This document shows, piece by piece, positions 30,976 through 32,096 of a stretch of DNA of 32,096 nucleotides. The stretch's first letter is position 1, and the number at the start of each line of letters is the position of its first letter. Both the position numbers and the translations under genes were made by a program. The DNA is taken from positions 1 to 32,096 of the forward strand of contig ML769938.1 in NCBI GenBank assembly GCA_009733575.1, in the 5' to 3' direction. The notes below the pieces were generated by a model. That model was not told the origin of the DNA. It was given only the letters and a program-made list of their open reading frames with translations, and searched no databases. The stretch is from Gymnopus androsaceus JB14 (lineage: Eukaryota > Basidiomycota > Agaricomycetes > Agaricales > Omphalotaceae).

Positions 30976-32096
30976 TTAGCGACGCGGACACAAGAAAAAA
31001 AATTTATTCACTAAATGACAGTGCAAGGTATCACGATCTAGCCAATTGTCAAACGTGTTGATAATACTAATAGTGTCTTCTAGAGTCTCAGGCTTGTGGT
31101 ATATGTCTTCAGGTGCGCCGTTCTCTGTTATGAAAAACTATGATAACAGTGTAAGGGCCCAGTGGTGGTGAATCATGCATGAAGTCGTACTCACTTTAGT
31201 GTATGCAGAAAGGTATTCCTTGGAAACATCTGCCGCCTGTGCATTGAGCCAAATCGGAACACGTTCAAGATGAGACTGTCGCGCATGATATTCCTAAATT
31301 TAGTCATGGTCTCCCGTCAGCGCTGCCCCACTACGTAGTAAACAGACAAAACTCACGCGAATGACTCGGGCCAAAGGCTCTTGACACCATGTATATAATG
31401 AAAGAGTTCTGTGGCCCACGCATCCTTCTTTCCACCTAAAAAGGAGATGCATATTGACCCCAATATATCCTCAACGCGTCCAATATCCGCATCACCGATG
31501 GCACACTTGAGGATGAATATGCGGAGGAGTGTGCTCAAGCTGAGCCTGCTATTTCTGAATACCGTATCCGAAGCTTCTATCTCCTCTGCGTCATACTCGC
31601 TTGCATATTGAGCGTCATCCGGGTTTGTGGGGTCTGGAGGAACAATCCGTTTCGCATGGTTGATGGCGATCTTTCGTGCGATGGCAAGCATTTGTTGAGG
31701 GAGTGGGATTGGAGGCAGCAAAGTCCTGAAGGGAGGAGAATCCACAATTTTTACGCAACAGTCATTGATTGAGGCTTTCATTATTGTCTCAAGTGCAGAC
31801 AGGAGCTGGTTATAGTCCTTGGGGTCGCCACGAGCAAGGTGCCCTTTCTTGATTAACGAGAAACTCCGGGCCATGAGCCAACTTCACCTGGCCTGCCAAC
31901 GTGGTTATCGAGGGACATTTTGACAAAGGTTTTCATGATATCTGCGAGACCTGGACCAAGCTGTAAGAGTGTAAGAATTGGGAGCATGTATATTGGTCGC
32001 ATGTGCTTACTTGTAGCGACATGATGAGCTTTTGCGCTGGAGTCCAAGCTTGGTGTGCACTGGAGATAGCTAGCTGAGCTTTCCGATAGCCTGATT
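30976..32096 (-). pseudogene. DUF6589-like C-terminal gene fragment, runs off right edge
   Basis: Minus-strand segments: ~32090-32001, ~31950-31875, a main open stretch 31874-~31355, ~31295-31197 and ~31138-30976. The stretch NPDDAQYASEYDAEEIEAS followed by GDADIGRVEDILGS, FLGGKKDAWATELFHYIHG and LWPESFA parallels the 'D.LANS...GDVGRV...' region of the left-hand gene at 1741-1860. Candidate introns lie at 31353-31296 and 31196-31139. The reading frame across the first of these is ambiguous: GT-AG joining gives NIMRDSLILNVFRF, while the longer open frame downstream gives EYHARQSHLERVPIWLNAQA. It may be degraded or simply mis-modelled. It is convergent with the alpha-galactosidase gene, 274 bp away. 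The start is beyond the window. Confidence 0.45.

Overview
The window looks like a gene-poor, transposon-rich stretch of an Agaricomycete (basidiomycete) genome. The reasons are genes split by many 45-70 bp GT-AG introns, a DUF6589-type protein and a mushroom-type RecQ-like helicase, TKL kinases of the agaric 'HGDxxGxN' type, a ROM2-type DEP domain, and many short inverted-repeat elements in AT-rich intergenic DNA. No tRNA, rRNA or CRISPR array was recognised.

Layout. 1-5.0 kb: a decayed DUF6589-family gene (+, runs off the left edge) lies tail-to-tail, 29 bp apart, with a RecQ-like helicase gene (-) carrying one in-frame TGA. 5.0-9.8 kb: no gene; two tandem arrays (43 bp and 33 bp units), a TA-flanked mariner-like MITE inserted in the second array, a 115 bp duplication, one arm of a foldback element, and ACTAGT-rich DNA. 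9.8-11.6 kb: relic hAT transposase gene (-) with two unrelated MITEs, each in one of its introns. 12.5-13.2 kb: MITE with a 9 bp target-site duplication. 13.3-17.1 kb: an apparently intact nine-exon gene (-) joining a Rho-GEF ROM2-type DEP region to a TKL protein kinase (1,097 codons in frame). 17.3-21.2 kb: more inverted-repeat elements, including a 646 bp palindromic element and a second 9-bp-TSD element. 21.6-22.4 kb: a broken GCN1 (HEAT repeat) fragment. 24.1-25.4 kb: Ser/Thr-rich repeat ORFs, abutting a 5'-truncated paralogue of the kinase (+) to 27.3 kb. That paralogue is split by a second copy of the palindromic element, which itself contains a mariner-like MITE. 28.1-30.7 kb: a well-supported secreted GH27 alpha-galactosidase gene of 21 exons, one only 8 nt. 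31.0-32.1 kb: a second, partial DUF6589-like gene (-).

Two genes look functional: the DEP-kinase and the alpha-galactosidase. The rest is mobile DNA and pseudogenes. Several pseudogenes carry TGA where family context expects Arg, which fits CGA-to-TGA decay. The kinase pair is useful because the intact copy shows the empty target site of the insertion in the broken copy, so the nested insertion can be reconstructed to the base.
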